Of a stretch of DNA of 64,000 bases, positions 34,608 through 46,442 are shown in pieces (position 1 is the stretch's first letter; each line of letters starts with the position of its first letter). The notes beneath the pieces were generated by a model. That model was not told the origin of the DNA, made no database searches, and saw only the letters and a program-made list of their open reading frames with translations. Position numbers and translations under genes: made by a program. Origin of the DNA: Spinacia oleracea (taxonomy: Eukaryota; Streptophyta; Magnoliopsida; Caryophyllales; Amaranthaceae); assembly GCF_020520425.1 (NCBI RefSeq), contig NC_079487.1, forward strand, positions 81,101,141-81,165,140, read 5' to 3'.

Positions 34608-37399
34608 ATGAATATCAGTACCTAGAATGTTAGGGGATTGAATGATCCCATTAAAGTAGTTGAAATAAAGAAGTTTTTGGCTAATAATAACATTAGTGTT
34701 GTAGCTTTGTTAGAAACTAAAGTTCAGGAGAAGAATAGTAGTAAAATTCAGAAGAAAATAGGGAATGGGTGGCAGTGGATTATGAACTATGAGTGTTCTC
34801 CTAGGGGAAGGGTTTGGCTTGGCTGGAAGCATGCTGTGGTTTCAGTTCAGCTTCTTCACAAAACTGAGTTCTGTATTCACTGTACTGTTGCTACAAAAAA
34901 TGGCCTATTTAGTGCTAACTTTACAGCTGTGTATGGTGTACACACTGTTGATACTAGAAGACCTATGTGGAGAGAATTACCAACTTCAGTAGTACTGTTT
35001 CTTGCCCTTGGCTAGTCATGGGTGACTTCAATGCAGTTTTATTAGCTACTGATAGGGTTAATGGCAATGCAGTCACTGAGGGAGAAACTAAAGACTTTGA
35101 TAGTTGTATGGATTCTGCAGGATTGGCTGAGCTTAAAAGTTGTGGGAGTTACTACTCTTGGAGCAATAAGGGGCAAGGTAGTTTGAGAATATGTTCCAGA
35201 ATAGATAGAGCTATTGCCAATGCTCTTTGGCACTCTAAGTTTGTTGATGCTGTGGTGAATTATATGCCTCCAGGGATTTCTGATCATTCCCCTCTGGTTA
35301 TGTCATGTAATATTCAATTGGGAGGTGGTAGTAGGCCTTTTAAATTCTTTAATTATATGGCAGATCATGCTCAGTTTCTGGATGTGGTTAGAAAGGGATG
35401 GGATGTTTCCTGTCCAAGGAGTGGATCCGTGCTGAAGGTATGGACTAAGCTGAAAGCAGTAAAGCAAGGCTTGAAGGAGCTTCATCACAAGGATTTTGCT
35501 AAGCTTGATGAGAGAATTGAGGGGTTAAGGGTTGATTTGTGTCAAATTCAGACTCAGTTAGCCTCTTGCCCTACTGATAGTGCTGTGCAAAAAAGTGAGA
35601 GGGAGTGTAGTGAGACTCTCAAGAAGTTCCTGCATATTCAGGAAAGTGCCTATAGACAGAAAGCAAGAATTCAGTGGTTGCAAGTGGGAGATTCTAATTC
35701 TAAATTCTTTTTTAGTGCAATGAAGGAGAGGTTAGCTAAGAATAGTATTGATATCCTATATGATGATACTGGAAAGAAGTTAAGTACTACTCAGGAAATT
35801 CAGGAGGAAGTTAGCTCATTCTATAAGAATTTGATTGGTACTGCAGCTTGTTCCTTGACTGGTGTGGATGTTGGGGTGGTTAGGAAAGGGAAACAGCTTT
35901 CTGCTGCTGACGCAGAAATGCTGGTGGTTCCTATTTCAGATACAGAAATTGATGCAGCTATCAGAGGGATTGACATCAATAAAGCTCCTGGGCTGGATGG
36001 GTTCAATAGTTTGTTTTTCCTTATAGCTTGGGGGATTGTAAAAGCAGATGTCTATGAAGCAGTGAAAGAGTTTTTTAGAACTGGAGTTATGCTGAAGCAA
36101 GTGAATAACACTTCAGTTACTCTTGTTCCTAAGATCCAGAATGCTTCCTGTGTGAAGAATTTTAGGCCAATAGCCTGTTGTTCAGTTGTTTACAAAATTA
36201 TCTCCAAAATTCTTACTGCTAGAATGCAAAGTGTTATTGGGAAAGTTGTGAGTTGTTCTCAGTCTGGTTTCATCCCTGGTAGAGCTATTTCTGATAACAT
36301 TTTGCTAGCTTGTGAGCTGGTGAAGTGCTACTCTAGAAAATATATTTCTCCTAGGTGTATGATCAAGGTGGATCTGAAAAAAGATTATGACTCCTTGGAG
36401 TGGCCTTTCTTGAAGACTATGCTGGCAGAGTTAGGTTTCCCTGTGAAGTTTGTGAATTGGGTGATGCAATGCCTTTATTCTGTCTCATATTCTATTATGA
36501 TAAATGGTTGCCCCACAAAACCAATTCCTGCAAAGAAGGGGTTGAGGCAAGGTGATCCCATATCACCTTACTTGTTTGCTTTGGGTATGGAATATCTGTC
36601 AAGGTGTCTTGCTTCCCTTGCTGATAATCCCGAGTTCTCTTATCATCCTAGATGCAAAAAGATGGATCTCACCCATATGATGTTTGCTGATGATTTGCTG
36701 ATGTTCTCCAGAGCTGATGAGAGTGCTGTGAAGGCTTTATTTGATGCTTTCACTAAGTTTTCTTTGGCTTCTGGATTGGAGGCTAACTTGCATAAAAGTG
36801 AGGTTTATTTGGCTGGAGTTCCTAACCATGTTACTTCCAGTATTGTCAGCTCAATTGGGGTCCCTCAAGGGTCTTTTCCATTCAGATACCTGGGTGTTCC
36901 TCTTACAACTAGGAAGCTGTCATTTACAGACTGCAAGCCTCTCATTGACAGAAGTGTTGCTAGAATCAAGAGTTGGACCTCTAAATTTCTCTCTTATGCA
37001 GGCATATTGCAATTAGTGAAATCTGTTCTATTTGGTATCCAACTTTACTGGTGCCAGATATTTGTTATGCATAGAAAAGTGATGAAAGAAATTCAAAGAA
37101 TTTGTAGATGTTTCTTGTGGTTTGGCACTGATGTAGAATCTAGGAAAGCATCAGTCTCTTGGGAGCAATTATGTCTTCCTAAGAGTTGTGGAGGGTGGAA
37201 TCTTAAAGACTTAACTGTGTGGAACAAAGCAGCAGTATTAAAGCATTGCTGGGCTTTAGCTTTGAAGCAGGATAGACTTTGGGTGAGATGGGTTCATGCT
37301 TATTACATTCAGCATAGAGACTTCTGGACTATGCCTATCCCTAATGGCTTAACTTGGTCTCTAAGGAAAATATGGCATAATAGAGAAGTCTTTCTTTAG
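34608..37399 (+). pseudogene. LINE ORF2: endonuclease and reverse transcriptase
   Basis: ATG 34608 starts MNIST, then TAG at 34623-34625 stands where relatives have Trp (TWNVRGLN). The apurinic-type endonuclease follows (NVRGLNDP, LLETKV, MGDFNAVL, DHSPLV), with a 1-base frameshift at about 34968-34985. The long second frame carries RT: NKAPGLDGFN, FRPIACCSVVYKIISKIL, SGFIPGRAISDNILL, VDLKKDYDSLEW, KGLRQGDPISPYLFAL and catalytic FADDLLMF. It ends at TAG 37397-37399. ORF2 nicks the target and copies the RNA there (target-primed reverse transcription). At least three disabling changes are present. Confidence 0.9.
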
Positions 37400-38072
37400 G
37401 CTAATGGAGTTGATCAGTTTGTGCATGCTGGAAAATTTAGAATTCAGAAAATGTATAAATTTCTTCATCCAATTGGAGTACAGGTGGGATGGAAGATATT
37501 GATCTGTAATAGTCATGCTAGTCCAAAGAGTACATTCATTACTTGGTTAGCAGTGCAGAACAGACTTGCTACAAAAGACTGATTGATAAGCTGATAACTG
37601 AATATAGATGGTATTTGTGGCCTGTGTCAGTTGGAAAATGAAAGTTTGGATAATTTGTTCTTCTCTTGTTCTTATTCTAAGGAGATTTGGAGACAGGTTC
37701 TGATCCATCTAGGAGTGAGTAGAGCTGTGTTGCCTTGGCAGGAAGAAGTCCAGATTGCAGTGAAGAGAAGCAGAAGTAAAAAGAAGAAGGCTTGCAAGTA
37801 TGTATAGCTTTCATTGAGTCAGTTTACTGTATTTGGTTGCAAATAAATTCTAAAGTGTTTAGGGATCATGTTGATCCAGTTAAAGCTGTAGTTAGCAACA
37901 TTATGTTTAATGTTGAGTGTAGATGTCAGTAATGGTTGTTGTAAGCCTTAGCTAGTTTGTGGTGTTTATCTTGTTGCTGCTGTTGTGGTTGGGTGGACAG
38001 TTGGTGTTTTCAGAGTTTGTTAATACTCTGATTACTTGGTAAATAAAGCTTATTATTATTTTCCAAAAAAAA
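37400..38072 (+). pseudogene. LINE ORF2 C-terminal zf-RVT remnant, 3' UTR and A-tail
   Basis: Beyond the stop the frame still reads KFRIQKMYKFL, SPKSTFITWLAVQNRLATKD and, after more stops and a shift, CGLCQLENESLDNLFFSC, the pattern of the plant zf-RVT domain (PF13966). A T/G-rich 3' UTR follows with AATAAA-type sequence at about 38041-38047 and a short A tail before the target duplication. Confidence 0.75.
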
Positions 38073-38082
38073 TTAAGGTGTT

Positions 38083-39440
38083 GTACAACTAAGCATGCAA
38101 ACTCTTGTCACAAAAAAAAAAATCAAAAAAAAAAAAATCTAAGCATGCAAAAGTGGAAAATATGGCTCCACCTACAAATACTACTGCTACCTGCGTGTAG
38201 ATGTAGTACGTGGAGCCGCATCTTGAAAACGACGAGTCTACAAAGGAGTGAAAGGACATGAACGGTAATTTTTAGAAAGATGATACTGTTCATCTGCCCC
38301 TTAAAAACAAACTAGCCATTCTCTTTTTAATAAGATAAGAAATGAACTAAAATTCTGAAAATAAAATTTAAATTCTACGGAGTACTTAGACCACTCTCAC
38401 TAATGAGAAAAAAAAATCTCACCACTATCTCTCTACCACTTTCTTACTCCTCCACATCACTTTCCTCACATATAAAATTTGTTATAACAAATTCATCCCA
38501 CCAATGAACTAAAAAAAACACCACTTTTACTTTTACTATTCACTAAACTCCACCACACTTTCTATTTCCCACATACTCCATCCATTTTGTATTTATTCAA
38601 TTATATTAATAATTTAAATGAATTCTAACAATTAGTTAAGATAAATGATTTAATTTACGTTAATATTTTTATTTACATAAAAATTTAATTTACGTTAATA
38701 TTTTTATAAAAATTTATATTTTTATATATAAATTTAAATAACATAAAGAAAATTAAATGATTTTTGAAAGTGTGTCAAAATATAGCAAATTCGGTCTATA
38801 TTTATAGATCTTGAAATTTTATGACCGTTGATATAATTTATTTATTTTTTTATTAAGTATTTTCGGCTAAAATAGTCGTAAACAAAACATAGACGTTACA
38901 AAAAGTAAGGAATTTTGTGATTGGTTGAAAATAATTTTGACAAGTGTCATGCTTACATTGGCCAAGCATTATCATTTAACTTTTCTTTTTGGAAATAAAT
39001 GTTCAAACAACTCTTCCACGGTTACTTTTCAAGTTTCTCACCAAATACTCGCCTGCCATCCCTGTAATATTCAGCTGCAGCAACACAGAGGGGACCCACA
39101 AATGTCGTGAGTAAATTTCAACAAAGAGAACGCCGCACAGGGAAATATAATTTTCCTCGTGAGTTAATTTCCGTTTCCCCATTAATATGTTGTGTGAGCT
39201 AATTTAATCTCACAGTTTTTCACTCGTGGGGAACTTTTTTCCTCTCCGGTGAGAGTGCTCTTACAAACACAAACAAGTTGCAAATTCCAACCCAAACTTT
39301 GCACTTGTTGGCATTTAAGACCGAAATGGACCATCTTTTTATGACCTCTACTTCAACTTCTAGTACTATCTTCTTACATACTTACAAAGTTACAATCTTA
39401 GAGAGATAAAAAGGGGTTGAAGAAAGCTAAAACAGTGGCC
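38083..39440. other. Intergenic region and upstream region of the monooxygenase gene
   Basis: AT-rich DNA with poly-A tracts at 38111-38137, C/T-rich stretches at 38400-38590, and repeated AATTTACGTTAATATTTTTAT around 38649-38710. I see no gene. The last ~100 bp (GAGAGATAAAAAGGGG) should include the 5' UTR of the next gene. Confidence 0.5.
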
Positions 39441-40270
39441 ATGATGAAAAGTGAGAAGGAGCAGCCCAAGGCAGTGGTGGTAGGAGGAAGCATAGCTGGA
39501 GTATCGTGTGCTCACGCGCTCATATCCGCGGGTTGGCAAGTTGTGGTGCTCGACAAATCAGCTGGACCAACAACCGGCAGCCCAACTGGTGCTGGGCTGG
39601 GCCTGGACCCTTTGGCCTGCAACATCATCAGCTCTTGGCTCGGTGATTCCGTACCTCTTTACAAGGCTACCATGCCTCTTACCATTGACCAGGTCTTTAG
39701 TTGTTTATATTTGCAAAAATCAAATAAATTTGCTCTAATTAATTACCGTAGTTCAAATTTCAATGGTTTGAATATGCTTTAATCTATACCTATTCTTTAA
39801 AAATCAAAATCACATTTGATTAGATGACACGTGACAACGCACTTGATTAGATGAATGTGTCGTCCATTCTTTCCTCCATCAATTTCGTTTTTTATTTTAT
39901 TTTTTCTTTGTTGTTTAATATATTACACAACTCCAATTGTCTCTTTCATTTCATCTTCCTAGTACAATATCAATTCACCAATCCATTCATTCAACATCTT
40001 CCACTTCGTCTTCCGATTACTCAATATTTATGCACCATTTAATTTATGTATTATTTCAACTTTCAAAATTTGGCCGAAAAGCTAGTTTTGTTAAATAGTT
40101 TTTCCAACTCCTTCAAGGACTTCGTCTAGTTTTTCCAACTCCTTCAAGGACTTCGTCGTATAACCGCTTGTAACTTCTAGCATCGAATCCCCTCTCTGGC
40201 TCTCTCCTCTTAAGCAAAAAAAGTAAGCAAAAAAGTAAGCAAAAAACGCTAGAAGGAGGGGTCGAACCTC

Positions 40271-40303
<33 letters not shown>

Positions 40304-41924
40304 AACTGAGCTATTCCAGCTTATTGTCTACAAGTGTCCAAGAAAATCAATAACCATTTTTAGAGTATCATCACTATCCCTGGCTAACAATTAACAATCC
40401 TTTAGGGCATTAAGCCTTTATAATAGCGGTCTTGTTATTCCACTCCTTTTAAATGGCATATGTTTAGGTTTCCAAGTATAACACGTAATTTATAACACCT
40501 TGTGGTAGTGCGTGGAAAAACGTTAAATTTTAGAAAAATACTTCCTCCGTCCCTAAAAGATTGTCCATATTCCTTGTTTGGATGTCCATTTAAGATTGCC
40601 CGTAAATTTTCCACTTGTTTTCTCTCTATCTATCTCTCTCCTCATGGACACTTTACCAATCCATGTGCATATATTATAACTAAATCTTAATAAAGTGAGT
40701 TTGTGGGTTGTTGAACAGAATCAAGTAACAGGCATAGACAAGAAGACTAGCCGGACTTTAACAAGAGATGAGGAATTCAACTTCAGAGCAGCTCACTGGG
40801 CTGATCTTCATGGCCTTTTACTTGATTCATTGCCTTCAGAAATATTCTTATGGGGTCATCAGTTTCTGTCATTCTGCATTTCTGATGACAAGAATTCAGT
40901 CACTTTGAAGGTTAAAGTACTTAAAACTAGCGAAATCATACAAGTCGTTGGTGATCTTCTTATTGCTGCAGATGGGTGTCTTTCTTCGATTCGAAAAACA
41001 TTTCTTCCCAACCATAGTCTAAGGTTCCTGTTTACTCATTACATCATTCTCACCTTTTCTACATTAGTCTTGTTACATCATTTACAAATTACAGTACGTA
41101 CTGCAGTAATGCGTTTCATGTAACCACCATTTTTGCAGGTATGCAGGATACTGTGCATGGAGAGGGGTGCTTGATTTTTCAGAGAATGAAGATTCCGAGG
41201 TTATAAGAGGGATACGAAGGGTGTACCCAGATCTCGGAAAATGCTTATACTTTGATCTTGGACCGCAAACTCATTGTGTGTTTTACCAACTTCTAAACAA
41301 AAAGATGAATTGGATTTGGTACATTAATCAGCCAGAGCCAGATAAGAAGGTGAAAATTGATTTTTACCAGACTTTATACTGAACATTTTTTGGGTAATTA
41401 GCAATTCTAAAATATGTGGAATGTGATTTCAGGGAAATTCAGTAACCTTAAAAGTGAGCAAAGACACAATCAAGAAGATGCACGAAGATGCAGAAAAGAT
41501 ATGGGTTCCTGAACTGGCAGGACTCATCAAAGCTACAGAGGAGCCTTTTGTGAATTTGATTTACGACTCTGACCCCCTTGACCAGATCTTCTGGGACAAT
41601 GTAGTACTGGTTGGAGATGCAGCTCATCCTTCAACTCCTCATTGCTTGAGAAGCACAAACATGTCTCTTATTGATGCAGCAGTCTTAGGCAAATGTCTCG
41701 AGAAATGGGGTTCGGAATATCTACAGTCTGCTCTTACAGAATACCAGTCAGCTCGATTGCCTGTTGTTGCTAATCAGGTACTCCATTCTCGGCATGTTGG
41801 TAGGATTAAACAAGGTCTCAGTCTTCCTGATCGCCACCCTTTTGATCCGAATACTGCTACTTCTGAGAATTGCTTTGAGATTCAACAGAAGAATGTACCT
41901 TTCTTTAGCATTCCTGACATATAA
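39441..41924 (+). CDS. FAD-dependent monooxygenase (PHBH/UbiH-like), four exons
   Basis: Exons 39441-39692, 40719-41023, 41139-41349 and 41433-41924 join in frame to 419 aa with GT/AG introns. The FAD fingerprint is AVVVGGSIAGVSCAHAL (about residues 11-27), the DG motif LIAADGCLSSIRK near 165-177, and the second FAD motif VLVGDAAHPSTPH near 315-325. This is class A flavoprotein hydroxylase architecture, using NAD(P)H and O2. The substrate is unknown; from memory the closest look is the Arabidopsis FAD/NAD(P)-binding oxidoreductase At5g11330. No signal peptide is seen, so it is probably cytosolic. ATG 39441 is chosen because it precedes the fingerprint by the usual short stretch; ATG 39444 is an alternative. 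Intron 1 (1026 bp) contains an antisense tRNA-Asn gene. The gene looks intact. Confidence 0.85.
40096..40157. repeat. 31-bp direct duplication in the monooxygenase intron 1
   Basis: Two identical head-to-tail copies (40096-40126 and 40127-40157) of a unit starting TAGTTTTTCCAACTCC. They lie about 90 bp beyond the 3' end of the tRNA gene. Confidence 0.9.
40247..40320 (-). tRNA. tRNA-Asn (anticodon GUU)
   Basis: The 74-nt reverse strand folds as a standard tRNA. Acceptor arm GCTGGAA pairs with TTCTAGC (one G:U), with discriminator G. The A box region is TAGCTCAGTTGGTTAGAGC, the anticodon loop CTGTTAA carries GTT, and the B box is GGTTCGACCCC. A run of six T follows immediately on that strand (plus 40241-40246 is all A), the Pol III terminator. 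It is therefore a likely functional nuclear gene, located inside intron 1 of the monooxygenase gene on the opposite strand. Confidence 0.93.
40538..40590. mobile_element. Stowaway-like MITE end (fragment) in intron 1
   Basis: TACTTCCTCCGTCCCTAAAAGATTG and TCCATATTCC match the usual start of Stowaway MITEs. I find no matching inverted right end, so it is a fragment or a decayed copy. Confidence 0.4.
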
Positions 41925-42725
41925 AATGCTAAAAATAACAACTGAAAATTGGTGACCTATTCTGCACTACATCAACAATACATACGTAGTACTTTGTATA
42001 CAGTATGATAATCTTCACATTTGTTTATAAAATTGTTTTTGCAAGTACAAAAATTATTTGAGGTAAAATGAAGAGTTCAACCTTGATGGAGCTGAAAGAA
42101 TTGGTCTTGCAGTCGTTTGTGCCACATTTGGACCAAATTCTTTCAGCCGCTGAACCGCTCTGTTATCAATACTAGATCAAGTTTCCATTCAAGTCCCAAA
42201 CCTTCATAGTTCCGTTTGAAAATAACGAAACTAGAAGGTATACTTCATTTGTTCAACGTCACAACAACGGAGTTGGTCCTCAACTCCTCTTTATTGAGTA
42301 CTCTAAGACCAACTGAAAAGCAAACCTTGAGGCTAAAAGGATTAATCACACTAATTGCACTAAAACATGACATTCATAGAAAAAGTGTGGCCTGATAAAG
42401 ATTGGAAACAAAACTTTTATTTTGTGTACATAAATAAAGAATTCACAAGATGAACAAACGAGTTTTAGGAAACGAAGCGGTGAGCTCCTCCCTCATTATT
42501 CAAGAATTAGAATAACAACATAAATCTACCAAAAAAGGCAAAATGATCTCAATCATACATCATCAATTTGCTATTATGATCTCAATTTCGACAAGGTGTT
42601 TTAGATATACAATGGGAATAAAAGTAATTCCGCAACAAGACCTGTATTCCCGCTACTGAACATGGAAATGGAGTGAGGTTCACTATTTTACACGAATTTC
42701 TCTCATGGATTGTGCAAAATGCAAA
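41925..42725. other. 3' regions of two convergent genes, with a hairpin
   Basis: About 800 bp between the stops of the monooxygenase gene and the V-ATPase gene. It should contain both 3' UTRs. A 16-bp stem with one bulge is formed by 42091-42106 (GCTGAAAGAATTGGTC) and 42131-42147, with a 24-nt loop. Confidence 0.55.
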
Positions 42726-45154
42726 TCATGCAGCCTTTGGCCATGTTGCTTGGGCTGACATAATGATGCCAACAATCACACCGAACAACCCAAGGGCACT
42801 TCCAAAAATCTCGATCACCAAAATCTTCACAAACAGCGTGGAGTTTTGAGCATCAGATAAAGCACAACTGCTTCCAATTATACCCACACACAACCTGTTG
42901 CAGAGTCATAAGTGACTTATCAATCAAATTAACAAAACAGACCAACCCTCATAATACAGGTGGCCAGTGGGCTGGTTCCGACCCATCACAGCCAAGCTTC
43001 ATGGCCGCTTGGACGGTCCACCAAGTGGGTGAGAATAGTTTAAAACTCCGACAGAGCTGTTCTAGTCCAGTCCACCTGTTTTGGCCACCTCTACTTCTAG
43101 AAGTTTCATTCAAGGTAAAGGGAAGTATAAGACTCACCCACAAACAAGGTTGGCAAAGCCGACAATAAGTCCAGATGCAAAGATTGCATATCCTGCTCTA
43201 AGTGACTCAGGTTCGTAAATAAGAGATGAAGGAACACTCTCTAGCTTTGTCTGCAGAATGATAGCGACAATTACTCCATAAATAGCTACAGCTTCACAAA
43301 AGATTACACTGAGAAGAAAAAGAATTTTGGTTATACAAAATCAGCCGGCAAATAGATATATTACGTACAGAACTTCTTTTTTTGTATATATACAAACACA
43401 TGCCATTGACATGTTTGCTATTTCATCCATATAAACAACGATAGCACTGTTCTCTCACAGTAAATATTTTGAGTGCATCCTACTAGACCATTCCATGAAT
43501 CCACTAGTACCTTGGACTATATGGGGTGGGGAGGGGGATTGGGGAAATTTGGTGTAGTGAACAAATTTAACCTAATTTGAACTTTGAAGTCATAAAAAGT
43601 TGGGACATTTGAGCAGCTAAGACATACAGATCATTACATGCAAACAGAATTTAAAAGTCTGAAAGGAGAATTTGCAAGGGAAAAACTGCTACTGATCAGG
43701 GGAAAAAAAACAAGATTTCACCGGACTATATTTTACCTTGTGCAAAAATAGCAAAATCCGGTCAAAAGAGTGTATAGTGCTAAAGTCAAATTGTGACAAC
43801 TAAATAAGAACTGTTAAACCAGCTTATCCAGTGATTGTTCCTCAGAGGAAGTAAAATAAAAAAAAAAATTGAAGGAGACCATAGTAAAAGTACTGGCAAA
43901 TAAGAAGTGGTAATTTCATCAAGCCTAAATCCTAATGTGCAAACCAACTAAAAGAGCTTTGACCCAACTCGATTAAATCTATACCTATGTTGTACCTAAG
44001 TTCAATCCAACTTATGGAGGTCACTAACTAAAGTTCCATAAGCGAGCATGCAATGTTGAGATTCTCAAAACAAAACAATTGTATGGTGCAAGGACCCAAA
44101 GTAGATACCTAATATATACAACTGTCAATTCAATATACTTCTTAATCTCCCCTTACCAAATATTACAATACCTTCCGACTTGTGATCTTAAACTACAATT
44201 TCTCCCAATATACTTGTCACCAAGTTGAGCAAAATCCTACACTTTTGAGCTTTGTGCTCCTAAGACACTCAATACTTCAATAGAAACTGTAATCTTCTAA
44301 TTTAATTTCAAATCCATTTCTTTCTAATACCTCTTCAACTGTCTCTTCAAAACAATATTATGCTCTCTTCGACACTCCGAATAAACAGCTCTCATCATCT
44401 ATTCATGCCAGCCCACCAACAATGGATAAAATCATGCTTCTGAAAAGCATACTCAACTGTTACTTTTAATCTGACTAAGAAATTGTACACAAATTTTCTC
44501 AACTCATGCATCTAACTTAACAATCTAGAGTTTGGTAGCGCCGTCACACTATCGACATACGAAACATTACAATAACTTCTTCATAAATCCAGCATTGCGA
44601 TTCACTAGCAAAAGAGATCGATTACGATTGAACTAGTCAAATTGTTTTTTTTCTTTACCCTCTCCCCTCCAACCAAAGTAAATTAACACCAACTATACAT
44701 ACTTATTTCAAGTTTGGTTCTAACATAATACAGTACGAGATCAAAGTTTTCCATCATCTAATCTAGGTTTCTATCATAACAGAACATAATGCTCATATTA
44801 ATAATAAAACAGCACACATTTGTTAAAAAAAAAATTCAGTAGTCAAATTTACAAAATTTAAGGTATTTCATATTTACCTGATGAGATTTTTGGATGTGAT
44901 TCTAGGAGCTTTGATTGCCGCACCAATCAAACTACTCCCAGTAATATAAATTCCCCTGCAACAACAAAAAAAATCAAAAAATCAGATTCAATTAATTTAT
45001 AAAATCCTAAAAAAAGGGCCTGCAATATGGAGAAATACCAGGCGGCGCCGAGGACGGAGATGCCAATGGAAAGGGCGATGCCGAGGGCCGAGAAGGTGTA
45101 AGGAGAGATCTGAACCAGAGCTCTCGCCCATGAACTTGTTACCGGGTACACCAT
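42726..45154 (-). CDS. VHA-c'': V-type H+-ATPase proteolipid subunit c'' (VHA-c''), four exons
   Basis: Exons (minus) 45154-45039, 44955-44878, 43308-43138 and 42894-42726 join in frame to 177 aa with canonical splice sites, close to the Arabidopsis c'' length. The protein is four to five membrane helices of the V0 rotor ring, which carries protons across tonoplast and endomembranes. [28 protein letters not shown] begins the first repeat. FCEAVAIYG carries Glu70, matching the essential proton-binding Glu of c''. The second repeat has [39 protein letters not shown] with Glu150. Intron 2 is 1569 bp; intron 3 contains a small inverted-repeat insert (AGGTGGCCA 42958-42966, complement at 43082-43090). 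The gene looks intact and faces the monooxygenase gene tail to tail. Confidence 0.95.
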
Positions 45155-45553
45155 TACTAAATCTCTTTATTTTCTCTCTCTTCCTCTGTTGATAATTTGG
45201 GGGAAATTTCGTTTGTGGGTTTTTGTGATCTGATCTTGAGATGCTGGGGTGTTCGTGGTGGTGGTGTCAGAGGAGAGAGAAATTCAGGAAAATTACAGAT
45301 TTTGGAGGATTTTAACTCATGTGGGCTTGTGTTTTTGGTGATAACTGATAAGCACTGATGGGATGGGATTTGGGTTGCTTTTGTGAAGTTGGGATGGGAT
45401 TTTGGAGAACTTTTGGGTTGGGTTGAACTTGCTTTGTTAGGTTCGATTTCGGATGTGAGTTCGATGTAAGATTAATTCCACTTATTTCATGAAAAAATAG
45501 TTCACATAATTTCAGATAACATAAATTTATAAAAAGTAAGGGTCAGCCAAGTA

Positions 45554-45868
45554 CTCCCTCCGTTTCAAAATTATAGTCCCGATTGACTAAAAATACGAAT
45601 TTTAATAAAAGTGGAATTAAGTGTGTTGGAAATTGAAATATAGTACATTTATGATGAAAAAGTAGAATTATAGTACATGTAAAAAAGAATAAAATACACG
45701 GAGAAGAGAAAATAGTACATGTTAAAAGGAATAAAGTACATTTTCTTTTTGTTTTGTGGCACCAAATGAGTGTAACATGGAAATTTTTTGTGTTCAAATA
45801 AGGAAATAGGACTATAATTATAGGACGCCCGATTTGAAAACAGGACTATAATTTTGGGACGGAGGGAG
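45554..45868. mobile_element. Stowaway MITE
   Basis: 315 bp with inverted ends CTCCCTCCGT...ACGGAGGGAG, extending into AAAATTATAGTCC on both sides, and TA target duplications (45552-45553, 45869-45870). There is no coding capacity. It lies about 400 bp upstream of the V-ATPase start codon. Confidence 0.9.
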
Positions 45869-45954
45869 TACATTTTATAACTAAAATAAGTTTTAATAAT
45901 TTTTAATATATATTCATGTAAAATAAGAGAAAATCATGATGTACCTTAAATTAG

Positions 45955-46272
45955 AGATGGTTGTGGGTCGAGCCAGCCCGAGGCCCGGCACGACCACAAA
46001 GTTGTGGGCCGTGGACCTGACTTGTACCGCAATTTTTTTTAAAAAAAAACACGACAAGTCACGGCACCACCCATCCCGACACGACAAAGAACGTTAAATT
46101 TAGGCTTAAGCACGATGATCCGGACCGACCCGAGGGCACGCGTGCATGGGCGCATTTTTGAAATTTTTGGCCCGACCTCTTACAAGCGGGCTTGACATGG
46201 ACCAGACCCTTTCAGACCCACTGCCCGTTAGCTCGGCCAGAAACTCGACCTGACCCGACTCACAACCATCTT
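45955..46272. mobile_element. GC-rich inverted-repeat element, hAT-MITE-like
   Basis: GATGGTTGTGGGTCGAG at the left is mirrored by CTCGACCTGACCCGACTCACAACCATC-type sequence at the right (about 46243-46271). The interior is GC-rich (CCCGAGGCCCGGCACGACC), unlike its surroundings. The ends resemble the GATGG..GGGTCGGG ends of hAT-related MITEs. I could not define a clear 8-bp duplication. Confidence 0.45.
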
Positions 46273-46442
46273 TTCCCTAAATCAATAGACTATAAATAGC
46301 GCGTAAAAAGTACAATAATCCAGCAGTCTAAATTTATGGGCAACTAGGAAGAAAGGGTAATAGAATCTTTCGTTCTTCTCTTCTAAAGTGTCTCTAATAG
46401 GGTTTGGTTCAATTATTCAAGTAATGAGATACAAATCTAATA

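Larger units (their letters stand above)
10822..38072 (+). mobile_element. L1-like LINE, split by a 22-kb Tekay insertion
   Basis: The two halves lie at 10822-12293 and 34412-38072. Together they give about 5.1 kb with ORF1 (DUF4283/zinc knuckle), ORF2 (endonuclease, reverse transcriptase, zf-RVT), a 3' UTR and a short A-rich tail (about 38064-38072). Flanking copies of TTAAGGTGTT at 10808-10817 and 38073-38082 (extending imperfectly into ACA/GTACA) are the target duplication, so the element looks full length. The 5' UTR (10822-10915) has CAATAA repeats and a CT run. Both ORFs carry breaks. Confidence 0.88.

Noticed and set aside
38649-38710. Repeated AATTTACGTTAATATTTTTAT as a possible regulatory array
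   Set aside because: Only two imperfect copies in AT-rich DNA; no reason to assign a function.
42958-43090. Small hAT-type MITE in intron 3 of the V-ATPase gene
   Set aside because: The inverted ends (AGGTGGCCA) are only 9 bp and no 8-bp duplication is visible; mentioned in the gene entry but not called.
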